Source: Mediannikoviicoccus vaginalis (GTDB lineage: Bacteria > Bacillota > Clostridia > Tissierellales > Peptoniphilaceae). From it: a DNA stretch of 64,000 nucleotides. A program made the position numbers and the translations under genes. The stretch is taken from the NCBI RefSeq assembly GCF_928097925.1, contig NZ_CAKMRI010000001.1, positions 434,001-498,000 of the forward strand, in the 5' to 3' direction. The notes beneath the pieces are model-generated. The model worked only from the letters and a program-made list of their open reading frames with translations. It ran no database searches and was not told where the DNA came from. Of the stretch, positions 52,629-62,363 are shown piece after piece (positions within the stretch are counted from its first letter, which is position 1; each line of letters opens with the position of its first letter).

Positions 52629-55624
52629 TTTTTCCTCCCATCATATTTTTCAATGATATCTATAACTTTTTCTTTAATATCATCATTGAAATCAACATAG
52701 GTCTTATACTTGTTTCTCAAATTAATCAATTGAAGTTTAATTTCCTTCTCTGGATAAAGTTTTTCCAAAACAATTCCGTAAAAGACAATTTGTATAAAGT
52801 AATTTGCTATCAAACTTTCGTTGTCTAGACTTGAAAATTTGTAGTCAGTTACTATAATTGTATCATCTTTTTCCACAATATTATCTATAATACCTCTAAA
52901 AATAAAGTTTTTATGTCTGTAGACAAAATTTGTTTCCCTTAGACCTTCAAAATATTCATAATCCAAGTCATTTAATATATTTAATAGAAGTACCCTTAAC
53001 TCTTCTACATTTGAATCAAATAAAAATTCTTCTTTGACCCTTTGAAAAGCATCTTCAAAGTTTCCATCATAAATCTGTACAAATCTATGTACCAATTTCC
53101 CCAATATATTACTTGAAATATTAAAGTCCATATTTACTGAATGATCATAAACTTTTTCAACTTCATTCTTAATATTATAGTCTTGCATTATCTGTGAGAT
53201 ATTTAGTTTGACAGTTTTTTTATCTTCAATTTCTAAATTTTCTAAATATGGAAAATCTTTCTCAGGATTTTTGTATTTATTTTCCCTTTCAATTGGCAAA
53301 ACATCTATATAGTTTTCTACATCTAAAAAGTTTTCTTCAAAGTTTTCAACAACTATCTTATCCAAAACGGCTTTGTATCCAGAACTCATTCCCGACATTC
53401 CAAGAAGTAGCCCTTCCTTTGCCCTAGTCATTGCAACATAATAAATATTGTCGTTTTCCTTTTCTTCAGTTGTTTTTTTCAAGGCCTTATTTAAATTAAA
53501 GTTGTAGCCAACTCCCAAATAATTTACACCAATTCCATTTTCCTTTGAGAAATTAATAATATTTTTGTCACTGGCAGTTCTATTACCAAGATTTGGTACA
53601 ATTACTTGATTAAATCCTAAACCCTTAGATCCATGTATAGTCATTAGTTTAATTACATCGGACTTCTCATCTTCCACCTGCTGCTGACTTAGAGTAGAAT
53701 ATTTTTCTTCCAGGGTGTAGAAGAACTCGTCAAAGGTTTCAAGGTTTTCATCGGAAAGCCTTGAAAGTAAAATCATCTTGTATAAATTTCCCTGGGCTTG
53801 GAAGTCACTGTTTTCAAAGTTATAGATTTCAAAAATCTTAAAGCTTCTATATATCTCTTCCACAATTCTTCTATTTGATGAAAGATTTAAATTCTTTATG
53901 GAAATAATCTTTTCATGTATTTCATCCACCGCATTTTGAATTTCCTCATTTCCATTTTTATAAAACTCCAAAATTTCTTCATCACTATATGAATACAGCT
54001 TTGAATTTAAAATATAATAGTAGGAAATATTATTGTCTTCTTTCTTTATGAGTTTTAAAATGGAAATTAAAAGATTTATTTCTTCAGTGGTGAAAAATCC
54101 TGGAGAGTCAAATGTATAATAATCTAATCCCTGCTCCTTAAATTTGTTTTCAAAATCCGAAACCTTACTCCTTGATCTAAATAAAAGTGTAAAGTCTCCT
54201 AGACTATCTTTTTCTTCCTTCAAACTTTTAATTATGAACTTAGAAATTAGATTTGTCTCCAAGTCCTTAGGAGATTTGCTATCTCCAAATATTATATTAA
54301 ATCTTTGTCCCCCATTGTCTTTGCTAAAGTTTAGTGGATTATATCTGTCCTCCATTAAATTTGAGTATATTAGATTTACAGGCTCAAGTATTCCCCTGTC
54401 GGATCTAAAGTTCATGTCAAAATTAATCAATTCTCCACCGGAATTTACAATGTCTTCCAAGGTTTCGCTAAACACATTGATATTCGCTCCCCTAAATCCA
54501 TAGATGGACTGCTTTGGGTCCCCTACAATAAATAGATTTTCTCTATCTAAAACATTTTTAATGGAACATATTTCATAGAAGAGTTTTCTCTGTAGGTCGT
54601 TTGAGTCCTGGTACTCATCCACCATAAGATATCTTATATCACTTTGAATTTTCTCTTTAACTGAAGGGATTTTCATAAGCTCAATGCTCATTCGCAAGAT
54701 GTCGTTAAAATCAAACCTGCCAAGTTCTTTCTTTTCCTTCATCATATTCGTCTTTAAGTCGTCACAAAGTTTTAAGATTTTTATATTCAAGTCCATATTT
54801 TTATACTCGATATACTGACGCTCTAAATCACTTATGGCCTTTAAATCATCGTACTTCTTTGCCGTATATCCGTATAGATGAGAAAAATATTTTGATAATG
54901 TATAATCGTCATCTTCATTTAAAAGCTTTTCTAAAGTACCTTCTTCAAATAAAAATTTTCTAAATTTATCAGCAAACTTCGAGCTTTCGTCAAAGGTAAG
55001 TACTTCTTTACAAATCTCTTCTCTAACTGATTTCTTATTTAATTTTTCTGACGCTTTTAAAGTTTCCTTTATATAATAAGAAGCCCTTTCAGTAGTCTGG
55101 TCAATTGCATTATAAATATTTTTAATATCTTCCCTTACTTGTTCCGAGTCCCTCTTTCCAGTCTTATTTAATATTTCATGAATTATTCCCTTATATTCAT
55201 CGGACTTTAACAATTCATTTAATGTGTTATTAAAGAGACTATAACTTTCTCTGTCTTCCATAACTTTAAAGTTTGGATCAATATCTAAAAAATAGGAGTT
55301 TTCCTTTACAATTTTCCCACAGAAACTATCTATTGTGGAAATATTTGGATCATTTAAATCACCTGCAAGTTCTTGAAGTTTTTCATCCTTTGAGTTTTCA
55401 ACAAGCTCTCTAACACGCTGTTTCATTTCACTTGCGGCCTTTTTTGTAAAGGTTATGGCAACGACAGAACTTACTTCGCCCCTGTCACCAAAGTCTCCAT
55501 TTTTTAAAAGATTCACATATCGCCTTGTTAAGACTTCTGTCTTACCAGTACCTGCTCCAGCGTTTATGGCAAGGTTTTTATCAATAGTCTCTATTGCCTT
55601 TAATTGTTCATCTCTAAGCTTCAT
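52625..55624 (-). CDS. addA: Helicase-nuclease AddA
   Basis: A 999-residue UvrD-type helicase fused to a RecB-like nuclease. Motifs: AGAGTGKT at 18-25, ITFTKKAASEM, VDEYQDSND near 333, DPKQSIYGFRG, TIHGSKGLGF and VAMTRAKEG. The C-terminal nuclease has LVHRF near 845, GIIDNI near 912 and DYKF near 926. With AddB it processes double-strand ends for RecA loading. It is shorter than Bacillus AddA (about 1,230 residues). It starts 5 bp after addB. Confidence 0.94.
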   Translation of the reverse strand: MKLRDEQLKAIETIDKNLAINAGAGTGKTEVLTRRYVNLLKNGDFGDRGEVSSVVAITFTKKAASEMKQRVRELVENSKDEKLQELAGDLNDPNISTIDSFCGKIVKENSYFLDIDPNFKVMEDRESYSLFNNTLNELLKSDEYKGIIHEILNKTGKRDSEQVREDIKNIYNAIDQTTERASYYIKETLKASEKLNKKSVREEICKEVLTFDESSKFADKFRKFLFEEGTLEKLLNEDDDYTLSKYFSHLYGYTAKKYDDLKAISDLERQYIEYKNMDLNIKILKLCDDLKTNMMKEKKELGRFDFNDILRMSIELMKIPSVKEKIQSDIRYLMVDEYQDSNDLQRKLFYEICSIKNVLDRENLFIVGDPKQSIYGFRGANINVFSETLEDIVNSGGELINFDMNFRSDRGILEPVNLIYSNLMEDRYNPLNFSKDNGGQRFNIIFGDSKSPKDLETNLISKFIIKSLKEEKDSLGDFTLLFRSRSKVSDFENKFKEQGLDYYTFDSPGFFTTEEINLLISILKLIKKEDNNISYYYILNSKLYSYSDEEILEFYKNGNEEIQNAVDEIHEKIISIKNLNLSSNRRIVEEIYRSFKIFEIYNFENSDFQAQGNLYKMILLSRLSDENLETFDEFFYTLEEKYSTLSQQQVEDEKSDVIKLMTIHGSKGLGFNQVIVPNLGNRTASDKNIINFSKENGIGVNYLGVGYNFNLNKALKKTTEEKENDNIYYVAMTRAKEGLLLGMSGMSSGYKAVLDKIVVENFEENFLDVENYIDVLPIERENKYKNPEKDFPYLENLEIEDKKTVKLNISQIMQDYNIKNEVEKVYDHSVNMDFNISSNILGKLVHRFVQIYDGNFEDAFQRVKEEFLFDSNVEELRVLLLNILNDLDYEYFEGLRETNFVYRHKNFIFRGIIDNIVEKDDTIIVTDYKFSSLDNESLIANYFIQIVFYGIVLEKLYPEKEIKLQLINLRNKYKTYVDFNDDIKEKVIDIIEKYDGRKN

Positions 55625-55629
55625 TTAAA

Positions 55630-58317
55630 TCACCTGTATTTACAAAAATTTTTAAATTCGCAAAAATAACAATTATTTTTATTCTTTGCTCCTTCAAAAA
55701 AATTCTCTTCTCGAATATTATTTAAGTTTTCAGAAACTATTTCCTTTAACCTTTCCTCCATGGGCTCTAAGTAAGAAGTGTCAAAGGCTCCCTCTACCAA
55801 ATAATTATAAAAGTCATGAACACCAGGGCTTGAAATAGTAATATATCTACAACCTCTTGCCCCTTTAACAAGTCCATAAATAGGAAATTGTAAACTCACT
55901 GCCTTTTTGTCAAAATCATCAAAACTTTTAACCCCTGAAGCACCTAGCTTATAGTCCACAAGATAAATATTTCCATATTCATCCACATCAACTCTGTCTA
56001 TGCTTCCAGTGAACTTAATTTCTTCACCTTCAATCTCTAAACTCTTTATAAACTTCTCTTCAAATGAAATTGGTTTTAGATTATTATTTTTCAAATATTC
56101 CAAGTCCATTTCAATTGTCTTGTCCACTAAATCCACATATCTCTTTACAGTATCCATATTGTTTGAATTAATTGTGTAATCCTGAAGCATAAGTTCTTTT
56201 TTTAGAATTTCTTCTATTAACTTCTTGTTTTTTAAGGACTCATTTAAATTAATCTTATATTCTTCGTAGAGTATTCTTAAGGTCTCATGTATTGCAGAAC
56301 CTATTTTCAAACTTTCCGTCTTTGGCTCAAAATAGTCCTCTATCTTTAAAATGTACTTATAAAAATATTTAATTGGACAGGATATATAGGTCTCCAGTCT
56401 TGATACAGAAAAAATATCTCTCTCTTTTTTATTAAAGATTTCAAATGAAATTCCATCTGTTAAACTTTCTAAGTCATTATTTTTCTCAAAACTACTTAAG
56501 TACTTTAACTTATCTTCTTTAGATATTACCTGTGTAGGGTTTGGCCTAATAAAATCTTTTATTCCATAATTTTCTTCAGGTATGTCTTCACCAATGAATT
56601 TTATAAATGGAGATACTAAACTTTCTTCAGTTCCCGAATAGCTAAAATAAATCTTTTTTGTACTTTCATCAAAGATATTCATAAAATTAATTAACTCAAA
56701 GAAATAATTTTCTCTATTATTTAAAATATCCAGTCCTATGTCTTTATATTCCGCAGTGGAAGTTTCATTAAAGTAATAGTTGGTAGCTTTTTTTAGTGGA
56801 TAATTATTGTCGTCAAACCCAATAAAATATAGATTGTCATAACTCAATAGATTGAACATATTAAAAGATGTTAGTTCAATATTATAATTAACCTTTGACT
56901 TATCCCTTGTTTTAAACTTCTTAAGTAGTGACTTGAATATGTTTATAAATTTGTTAAACTGCAATGTTTCAATTGTCTTTCCAAACTTTGCATTTAAAAT
57001 ATTTAAAAACTCATAAAATTCATATTCTATTTCATCTTCCAAGATGCTATTAAGACTTAAATATGATTTTAGTAACTGTAATGTGAAATTAATAAAATCA
57101 ATATTGTTATCTATATTCAAAATGTTCCTCAGAGTTAAATTTTTTTCCTTTATAATGGGAAACTCTTCCAGGGACATAAACTCCTCAAACATAAAAATTT
57201 CATCCACATCAATAAAACTATTTTCTGTGATTATCTTTTCAAACTCTAGACACTCTATGTTTTCTTTAAAAACAAGTGGATTGTTGTAATTTTTAAGAAG
57301 ATACTCTGACAAATCTAAATCAAGGCTCGCTAAATTCCATATCCATTTTCCAACTTGGCTGTCAATTAATTTAATATCTTCATTAACTCCAAGCTCTAAC
57401 CCACTTTTACTAAAGACTTCACAAATCTGTTCTATTATTTTAGGATTTCTTAAAATTATACAGCTACTAAGTTTTGGATTATGGATTAAATCCCTTTTTA
57501 CTTCTATGGCAAGCCTTTCTATTTCTAAAATGTCATCCTCTGCCCTTATTAGTTTTGTTTCGTAATCCCATTTATTTAAATTTAAATCCGAATTGACTAC
57601 ATTAAAATTTAAATCCTTTAGCTTTTCATAAAACCTATTTGTGAAACAATTGGAGCTATTCAAAGAATTTAGATAGTAGATATCAATGTCTATATCATTA
57701 CTTTGAAGTTTTTTTAAAATCTCTAACTCCAGTGGAGTAAACTTACTAAATCCACCTATTATAACCTTGGTTAAACCTTCTTTGTTATTAAAGTTTTTTA
57801 AAAATCTGTCAGTCTTTTTAAATTTATCTACAAATTCTTCTTCATCAATGTAGTGATTATATTTTTCCAACAGTTTATAAATGGCTAAATAGGGTTTTCT
57901 ATCTGAAAGATTTTCAAAAAATACATCTCTATCTAGATTTGATTCATATATTATATTGTTAAACCTATTTGCAATTGAAACAAAACTTTCGGAGTTGAAA
58001 AATATATTGTCTTCAATAACCCCTTCAGCTATAGAGTCTTCCAATGCCTTTTCTAGTAAAATACTGGAATAATATTCTTTGTATTCATCTTCTTTATCGA
58101 TATAATTCATGTTGACCAAGTCATCAAAGGTAAATATTTTTAAGCCTAAAATAACCTCAAACTCCTTTGCCAAGTCCTCCATAAGTTTATTTATTAGACT
58201 TTGGCTGGGAAGTAGCACAATGAAGTCCTGTCTTTTTTCTTTTAAAAGCTCCACAACTTGATTTTTTAAGTCTTCATATACTCTAGTTTTGTTTCTATAG
58301 TTTAAAATATTATGCAT
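55630..58317 (-). CDS. addB: Helicase-nuclease subunit AddB
   Basis: An 895-residue subunit with a C-terminal PD-(D/E)XK nuclease: SRLETYISCPIKYFYKY near 645, GSAIHETLRILYEEY, GSIDRVDVDE and VDYKLG near 787. Four Fe-S cysteines are visible: one in YISCP and three in the terminal CYFCEFKNFCKYR. The N-terminus lacks the GxxGxGKT loop expected for AddB. It overlaps the ROK gene by 8 bp and precedes addA. Confidence 0.88.
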   Translation of the reverse strand: MHNILNYRNKTRVYEDLKNQVVELLKEKRQDFIVLLPSQSLINKLMEDLAKEFEVILGLKIFTFDDLVNMNYIDKEDEYKEYYSSILLEKALEDSIAEGVIEDNIFFNSESFVSIANRFNNIIYESNLDRDVFFENLSDRKPYLAIYKLLEKYNHYIDEEEFVDKFKKTDRFLKNFNNKEGLTKVIIGGFSKFTPLELEILKKLQSNDIDIDIYYLNSLNSSNCFTNRFYEKLKDLNFNVVNSDLNLNKWDYETKLIRAEDDILEIERLAIEVKRDLIHNPKLSSCIILRNPKIIEQICEVFSKSGLELGVNEDIKLIDSQVGKWIWNLASLDLDLSEYLLKNYNNPLVFKENIECLEFEKIITENSFIDVDEIFMFEEFMSLEEFPIIKEKNLTLRNILNIDNNIDFINFTLQLLKSYLSLNSILEDEIEYEFYEFLNILNAKFGKTIETLQFNKFINIFKSLLKKFKTRDKSKVNYNIELTSFNMFNLLSYDNLYFIGFDDNNYPLKKATNYYFNETSTAEYKDIGLDILNNRENYFFELINFMNIFDESTKKIYFSYSGTEESLVSPFIKFIGEDIPEENYGIKDFIRPNPTQVISKEDKLKYLSSFEKNNDLESLTDGISFEIFNKKERDIFSVSRLETYISCPIKYFYKYILKIEDYFEPKTESLKIGSAIHETLRILYEEYKINLNESLKNKKLIEEILKKELMLQDYTINSNNMDTVKRYVDLVDKTIEMDLEYLKNNNLKPISFEEKFIKSLEIEGEEIKFTGSIDRVDVDEYGNIYLVDYKLGASGVKSFDDFDKKAVSLQFPIYGLVKGARGCRYITISSPGVHDFYNYLVEGAFDTSYLEPMEERLKEIVSENLNNIREENFFEGAKNKNNCYFCEFKNFCKYR

Positions 58318-59209
58318 CTTTTTTATCCATGTTTATAAAAGCATTTCTACATGCTCCAATAATTCCAGCATCATTTAAAAACTTCCCTGTCATTATCTTC
58401 ATGTCCCCTGGTCTATTGCATATTTTGATATACTCTTCGATTGTGTTTTCAAGCCAGTATTCAGATGTTTCACTAAATCCTCCACCGATTATAACAGCCT
58501 GTGGATCAAAAATATTTTTTATTGTTGACAGGTATATGGCCAAGTCCCTAGATACTTTTTTTAATGCCTCTTTTGCATTTTCATCTTTTTCAAGAATTGA
58601 AATTATCTCTGGACCTTGAAGTTCTTTTCCTGTTAATTCCTTGTAGTTTGCGCTAAGGGACGAACCTGCAATATATTTTTCAGCACAGCCCTTTTGTCCA
58701 CATCCACAATCCCTTCCATCTGGATACATTATTATATGGCCAAGCTCTGATCCTTGGAATGTTGAACCTTCTAAAAATCCCGTTCTACTATCATAAACAG
58801 CTCCACCAAGTCCAGTTCCCATGGTTAGCATAACAAAGTTATCAAATTCTTTAGCACTTCCTATCCACTTTTCAGCTAGAGCCGCCATGTTTGCATCGTT
58901 TGCTACAAAAACTGGAATATCTATTACTCTTTCCAAACTCTCTTTTAAATGAAATCCCCAAAATCCCTTTATATTTGGTGAAACTAAAATCTTTCCTTGA
59001 TTTGTGTCCACAAAGCCTGCCACAGAAATACTAATGGCAATAGGATTTTCGTTTTTAAACTCTTTTATCCCTTCGATTATAGTGTCTAAAATATCTTCTC
59101 TATTTAATTCAGTAGATTTTTTTGTTGTCTTTAAAAGTTCTCCCTCATCATTCATCAATCCAAAACTTATTTTTGTACCGCCAATGTCAATGCCTAAAAC
59201 TTTTTTCAT
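58310..59209 (-). CDS. ROK family sugar kinase, probable glucokinase
   Basis: A 299-residue kinase with ATP-binding DIGGTKISFG at 6-15, the sugar-binding GTGLGGAV and EGSTFQGSELGH, and the ROK zinc motif CGCGQKGCAE near 170. It most likely phosphorylates glucose, though fructose or an amino sugar is possible. It lies 1 bp after the nucleoside kinase gene and overlaps addB. Confidence 0.88.
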   Translation of the reverse strand: MKKVLGIDIGGTKISFGLMNDEGELLKTTKKSTELNREDILDTIIEGIKEFKNENPIAISISVAGFVDTNQGKILVSPNIKGFWGFHLKESLERVIDIPVFVANDANMAALAEKWIGSAKEFDNFVMLTMGTGLGGAVYDSRTGFLEGSTFQGSELGHIIMYPDGRDCGCGQKGCAEKYIAGSSLSANYKELTGKELQGPEIISILEKDENAKEALKKVSRDLAIYLSTIKNIFDPQAVIIGGGFSETSEYWLENTIEEYIKICNRPGDMKIMTGKFLNDAGIIGACRNAFINMDKKDA

Positions 59210-59210
59210 A

Positions 59211-60839
59211 TTAATCCCTACCTATCATTTCTCTTAAAATTGAATTTACTGGAATATATTCTTCATCTTCTATATCCACAAAGTATTTCAAAAACGCTTT
59301 CAACTCCTTAATCATCTTAAGGTTCTCTTTGCTATATTCATACTTTTCAAACAATTCAAAGGCATATTTTTTCAAAACTGCCAATTCATATATAAGCGAA
59401 GAGTCCAGCGCTATATCTGCCAAATCTTGGTATGGAAATACATAAACTTCTTCCCCTGCTCTAACTTTATGCCATGTAGAAAGAGTTTTATCAGCGGAAT
59501 TTCCTCTGAAATTATAGTCCCTTACCATTCTTCTAATCAACCTCACCATTGATGAAGAAATTCTATTGTGATTGTCCAAGTTTAAAGGTGTTAGAGCTGA
59601 GATATAGATTTTATACTTATTTTTTTCTGGGACCATCTCTGTGAGTTCTGGATTTAAACCATGAAGTCCTTCAATAATAATTATGCTATTTGAATCAAGT
59701 CTTGTTTCAGCCTCTTCAAATTGTCTCTTTCCCGTTACAAAGTCAAAATGTGGAAGCCTTACTGACTTACCTTCAATTAGAGACATTAAGTCTTTGTTGA
59801 AGAGATCTAAGTCAATTGCCCTTATAGATTCATAGTCTGGCTCGCCATTCTCATCAAGGGGAGTATTCTCTCTTTCAACAAAGTAATCGTCTGTTGAAAT
59901 TAAAATTGTCTTCTTTCCCCTTATTCCAAGTTGAACTTTCAATCTATATGCTAAAGTTGTTTTGCCTGAAGATGACGGACCTGCAATTTGAACAAGATTT
60001 ACATCTTGGTCACTAACTATATTGTCCGCCACATTTGATATTTGATTTTCAAAATAGGCTTCAGCCATATCGATAATGTATTTACTCTGTCCCGATAGTA
60101 TATAATCATTTAGTTGTCCAACGTCTCTAATATCTAAAAGCTTTGTCCATCTATTAGAAGCTAAAAAAACTTTTGATAGCAACTTTTGCTCTTTAAAATC
60201 TTGTAACTGGCCATTTGTGGAAGCTGTTGATGTGGTTAAGACGATTCCTGGATAGTAGGCTTTAATGTCAAAGTCTTGAAGGCATCCTGTTGAAGGTGCA
60301 AGGTAACCGAAGAACTTAAATACATTTCCATCAACAACATTGTAGTCAATGGTCTCAAAATCTAAATTTTTAAAGAGATTGGCCTTTTTATCATACCCCA
60401 CCTCTTCAAAAATTTTCATAACCTCGTTCTTGCTTCCCGACTTTCTAAGAATCGGATAGTCTTCCCTTATAATCTCTTCCATTTTTTTAGAAATAGTTTC
60501 TATTTCAGAGTGAAAGAAAGGCTCCCTGTCGTCCCATTCACAGTAAAGGTGATCTCCTATTGTATGTTCCACCCTTATTTTTTTATCTGCATATATCTTC
60601 TTACAAGCTAATATAAATACCAATGTTAAAGTTCTTTCAAGAATATCTTCACTTTCATCAGCATATCCATCAAAGAACTGAATTTTGTCACCTTCACTAA
60701 TTTTTTCAAATAGATTAAAATACATGTCATTTACAATTGCACTTACAATCTTTTTCTCTGGACAAATTTTTTCTGCAAGCTCCAGCCCTGTAATGTTGTT
60801 TTCAACATCAAACTCTTTTTTATCTATATAAACTTTCAT
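59211..60839 (-). CDS. TGS-domain nucleoside kinase (uridine kinase-like)
   Basis: A 542-residue protein with an N-terminal TGS domain (1-60), a region resembling the second additional domain of threonyl-tRNA synthetase (about 75-240) and a uridine-kinase/PRK-type domain with the P-loop GPSSSGKTT near 293. Such fusions are common in Clostridia and Thermotoga and are annotated as nucleoside kinases; the true substrate here is unproven. I chose the ATG at 60839 because GGGGAGG precedes it. It overlaps the rluA end by 20 bp. Confidence 0.88.
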   Translation of the reverse strand: MKVYIDKKEFDVENNITGLELAEKICPEKKIVSAIVNDMYFNLFEKISEGDKIQFFDGYADESEDILERTLTLVFILACKKIYADKKIRVEHTIGDHLYCEWDDREPFFHSEIETISKKMEEIIREDYPILRKSGSKNEVMKIFEEVGYDKKANLFKNLDFETIDYNVVDGNVFKFFGYLAPSTGCLQDFDIKAYYPGIVLTTSTASTNGQLQDFKEQKLLSKVFLASNRWTKLLDIRDVGQLNDYILSGQSKYIIDMAEAYFENQISNVADNIVSDQDVNLVQIAGPSSSGKTTLAYRLKVQLGIRGKKTILISTDDYFVERENTPLDENGEPDYESIRAIDLDLFNKDLMSLIEGKSVRLPHFDFVTGKRQFEEAETRLDSNSIIIIEGLHGLNPELTEMVPEKNKYKIYISALTPLNLDNHNRISSSMVRLIRRMVRDYNFRGNSADKTLSTWHKVRAGEEVYVFPYQDLADIALDSSLIYELAVLKKYAFELFEKYEYSKENLKMIKELKAFLKYFVDIEDEEYIPVNSILREMIGRD

Positions 60840-61794
60840 AGTCCTCCCCAAATAAATCAACGACAACCTTTGAAAAATCCTTTGGTAGTTTAGATATAAA
60901 TGTTTTTCCATTTAAATAACTTAATTCTCCATCAAAGCCATTCAAAATAATTTTATATGCATGAAGTAGCTGTCTATTCACGCCATACTTTTCTCTAAAC
61001 TCTCTATTTACTCCACCTTCGCCATACTTTCCATCACCTATAATTGGATGTTTTATGGAGTTTAAATGACTTCTAATTTGATGAGTTCGTCCAGTTATAA
61101 GATTTACTTCCACAAGAGAAAAACCTTTTTCATACTTCAAATTTTTAAATTCAGAAATAGATTCCTTCCCCTTCTTTGATACAACCGTACGATTATTTGC
61201 CCTATCAAGATTAGCAACAACTTTTTTATCCTTTAAATACCCCTTAGCAATGGTTAAATAATATTTTTCCACATTTCCATTTGCCACTGCCTTGTTCATA
61301 CTATTTAAAGAATTTTTATTTTTACATCCGATTATAATTCCAGAAGTATTTCTGTCCAATCTATTTGAAATTGCAGGTATAAAAGATTTTTCAATCCTTG
61401 GAACATATTCTTCCTTCGAAATAAGATAACTTATCATCTCGTCAACTAAGTTATTTCCATAATCAGACCTAGACGCCGCATGACTAAGTTTTCCTGCAGG
61501 CTTGTTCATCAAAATTATATTTTTATCTTCGTATATGATATCCAAGTTATTTTCTAAAATTAAATTCTTTTTATCTTCTTCATACTCCGACAGTACTTCT
61601 TCGTAAATATAAAATTGAATCTTATCCCCTTCAAAAATAATATCGTCAGGCTTGGTCCTCTTTTTATTTAATTTTATTTTCTTTTGCCTAATGTACTTTT
61701 GTATAAGTGACTTAGGCGCCTTTGGTAAATATTTATTTAAAAAACGATCCATTCTTTGATTAGAGTCGTTTTTACCCACTGTAATTTCTCTCAT
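60820..61794 (-). CDS. RluA-family RNA pseudouridine synthase
   Basis: A 324-residue enzyme with an N-terminal S4 RNA-binding domain (about 12-60) and the catalytic domain with NRLDRNTSGII (Asp near 147), NKPAGKLSHA and TGRTHQIRSH. It isomerises uridines in rRNA or tRNA; by domain layout it is closest to RluC/RluD, but the target site is unknown. It is the first gene of the eight-gene minus unit. Confidence 0.92.
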   Translation of the reverse strand: MREITVGKNDSNQRMDRFLNKYLPKAPKSLIQKYIRQKKIKLNKKRTKPDDIIFEGDKIQFYIYEEVLSEYEEDKKNLILENNLDIIYEDKNIILMNKPAGKLSHAASRSDYGNNLVDEMISYLISKEEYVPRIEKSFIPAISNRLDRNTSGIIIGCKNKNSLNSMNKAVANGNVEKYYLTIAKGYLKDKKVVANLDRANNRTVVSKKGKESISEFKNLKYEKGFSLVEVNLITGRTHQIRSHLNSIKHPIIGDGKYGEGGVNREFREKYGVNRQLLHAYKIILNGFDGELSYLNGKTFISKLPKDFSKVVVDLFGEDYESLYR

Positions 61795-61799
61795 ATCTA

Positions 61800-61860
61800 G
61801 TCCTTTGTGTTATAATATTACTATCTAAATTATACATTGAACTAAGAGTTAATTAAAGGA
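61800..61860. promoter_or_regulatory. Divergent promoter region (rluA unit and small membrane protein)
   Basis: The 71-bp gap holds TATAAT-like elements on both strands. The clearest is minus-strand TTTAAT (61852-61857), a 17-nt spacer and TATAAT (61829-61834) for rluA. On the plus strand TTGTGT (61805-61810) and TATACA (61831-61836) have a poor 20-nt spacing. AAAGGAG precedes the plus-strand start. Confidence 0.4.
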
Positions 61861-61865
61861 GAGCC

Positions 61866-62309
61866 ATGAGAAGATTTATTAATTTTATTAAAGATACAAT
61901 TTACGATTTAAATCACTTTGTTTTTACACTTTTGATTATTGTTGCAGTTGCATTTATACTGCAAAATAGAATTAGATTTATGTTTTCGAGGGATTATAGC
62001 AAAATCGGCGGAAATGAAGTGAAGGCTGCAGAAAATGTAGAAAGGGAAGCTCTTTACAACGAAGATAATATGCCAGACATTGATATATCCGTTTTACTTC
62101 CTGAAGACAGTTCACCAGAAGATGTGGCAAGGATTTTAAATGAGTCAAATGTAGTTGAAGATATTGAAGGCTTTTTAAATATTATCAACACCTATAACTT
62201 ACAAGAAAAAATTAAGTATGGTGACTATGAAATAAAAAAAGGTTCAACCATGGAAGAGGTTGTGAACCAAATTACAGATAACGCCCTTGACGAAGCTAAG
62301 AAAAATTAA
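61866..62309 (+). CDS. Membrane protein resembling the LysM-like N-terminus of MltG
   Basis: A 147-residue protein: one membrane helix (about 17-35), a linker, then a domain (about 75-142) with LLPEDSSPEDVARIL, YGDYEIKKG and STMEEVVNQIT. These resemble the LysM-like substrate-binding part of MltG/YceG. The catalytic YceG domain is absent. It may bind glycan strands or regulate MltG. The family match is from pattern only, so moderate confidence. Monocistronic, with a strong terminator. Confidence 0.65.
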   Translation: MRRFINFIKDTIYDLNHFVFTLLIIVAVAFILQNRIRFMFSRDYSKIGGNEVKAAENVEREALYNEDNMPDIDISVLLPEDSSPEDVARILNESNVVEDIEGFLNIINTYNLQEKIKYGDYEIKKGSTMEEVVNQITDNALDEAKKN

Positions 62310-62354
62310 AAGTATCAGCCTATTCTTTCTTGAAATAGGTTGATACTTTTTTTG
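62308..62354. terminator. Bidirectional terminator between the MltG-like gene and livF
   Basis: A 16-bp stem with one G-U pair, left arm 62309-62324 and right arm 62334-62349, with a TTTTTTT run on the plus strand and a TTTTAATTTT run on the minus strand. It ends both the plus-strand gene and the liv unit. Confidence 0.93.
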
Positions 62355-62363
62355 TTTAAATAT

